Shown: in pieces, positions 6,613 through 7,013 of the stretch
How the letters are laid out: each line of letters starts with the position of its first letter
Position numbering within the stretch: position 1 is the stretch's first letter
Source: Hydrogenothermaceae bacterium
GTDB taxonomy: Bacteria; Aquificota; Aquificia; Aquificales; Hydrogenothermaceae
Assembly (NCBI GenBank): GCA_012961365.1
Contig: DTZN01000301.1
Coordinates: 1-7,013, forward strand
Length of the DNA stretch: 7,013 nt
Direction of reading: 5' to 3'
Position numbers and translations under genes: made by a program
Notes under the pieces: model-generated
Databases searched by the model: none
What the model was told of the DNA's origin: nothing
The model's input: the letters and a program-made list of their open reading frames with translations, nothing else

Positions 6613-7013
6613 ATTTTTTATAAATTTAATAGCTTGCTTCTTAGTTTTAATTTGTCCAGTTAATTGCTTTTTTAGTAATTTATCTTTTAGAATGCCTATT
6701 TTCTTTGAAGGAGGAATATTTAAAATCTCCATAATTTCTTTTCCTGATAATATTGGTTCTTCTACAATATTTTTTAAGTAAATTGCAGTATAAAAATTTT
6801 GGAGTTTTTTTAGTGTTTCCTCCTTATTTCCTAATGATAAATGTATTAAAAATACATTTACAGCAACTGTCTTGTATCTATACCACCAGTAGCTTAAAGA
6901 GTATGTATCGTAGAAGTTTAAATTTTTTATTTCTTCTAGAGCCTCATTTAATAATAAAAGAGATTTATAAACTTTTTCTCCTAGTGATAAAGGAGTCTTT
7001 GTTATCAGGGAGA
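6586..7013 (-). CDS. tRNA nucleotidyltransferase / poly(A) polymerase family protein, C-terminal 141 residues (partial)
   Basis: A frame enters from the right edge on the minus strand (first full codon at 7011-7009) and stays open for 141 codons to a TAA at 6588-6586. The visible end reads PILSGKEIMEILNIPPSKKIG (residues 86-106 of the fragment), then KLLKKQLTGQIKTKKQAIKFIKNLY. This is the C-terminal signature of class II CCA-adding enzymes and bacterial poly(A) polymerases (SGKDLM-IPPGPxIGxIL-LxxxxLxGxIxTREEAxxxL). The family adds CCA, CC or A to tRNA 3' ends, or A tails to RNA. The catalytic N-terminal domain with its GxDxD motif lies outside the window. I therefore cannot say whether this is a complete CCA enzyme, one of the split CC- or A-adding enzymes known in Aquifex, or PcnB. 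It is convergent with mnmA, and its last nine codons (stop included) overlap the mnmA 3' end. Confidence 0.85.
   Translation of the reverse strand, partial: SLITKTPLSLGEKVYKSLLLLNEALEEIKNLNFYDTYSLSYWWYRYKTVAVNVFLIHLSLGNKEETLKKLQNFYTAIYLKNIVEEPILSGKEIMEILNIPPSKKIGILKDKLLKKQLTGQIKTKKQAIKFIKNLYNNSSAK

Noticed and set aside
6608..6622. TATAAA-TTT-TTTATA inverted repeat just after mnmA as a terminator
   Set aside because: The stem is six A-T pairs with a three-base loop and no GC content, too weak for an intrinsic terminator and expected by chance here.
6581..6781. 66-codon plus-strand frame after mnmA
   Set aside because: It is the antisense shadow of the nucleotidyltransferase C-terminus, which carries a recognisable conserved motif on the minus strand.

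Overview
This window reads as an ordinary stretch of chromosome from a very AT-rich bacterium. By eye GC is about 30%, with strong use of AGA for Arg and ATA for Ile. Those codon habits, a type IV pilus motor cluster, and a C-terminal tRNA nucleotidyltransferase on the opposite strand would fit a thermophilic lineage such as Aquificota (for example the Hydrogenothermaceae). That placement is inference; there is no rRNA or other marker in the window. I see no mobile element, CRISPR array, tRNA or prophage gene.

Layout. (1) Positions 1-1413, minus strand: accC (biotin carboxylase), followed one base later by the first 17 codons of an unidentified gene cut by the left edge. (2) Positions 1414-1512: a 99-bp divergent intergenic region that must carry the starts of both transcription units. 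(3) Positions 1513-6612, plus strand: a tight run pilB - pilT - pilC - mnmA, with gaps of 13 bp, 27 bp and a 1-base overlap. The first three encode the extension ATPase, the retraction ATPase and the inner-membrane platform of a type IV pilus. The fourth is the tRNA U34 2-thiouridylase, whose start codon overlaps the pilC stop. (4) Positions 6586-7013, minus strand: the last 141 codons of a CCA-adding enzyme / poly(A) polymerase family protein that runs off the right edge. Its 3' end overlaps mnmA tail-to-tail by 27 bp. No 300-base stretch lacks a gene.

How the genes work together. PilB and PilT power pilus growth and retraction on the PilC platform. MnmA and the CCA-type enzyme both act on tRNA (wobble thiolation and 3'-end synthesis) but are convergent and cannot share a transcript. 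AccC needs AccB and AccA/AccD, none of which is visible here. I found no convincing new system. The points most worth a second look are the three-cysteine active site of MnmA, the 27-bp convergent overlap, the coupling of mnmA to pilus genes, and a PilB N-terminus that looks like a degenerate MshEN domain.
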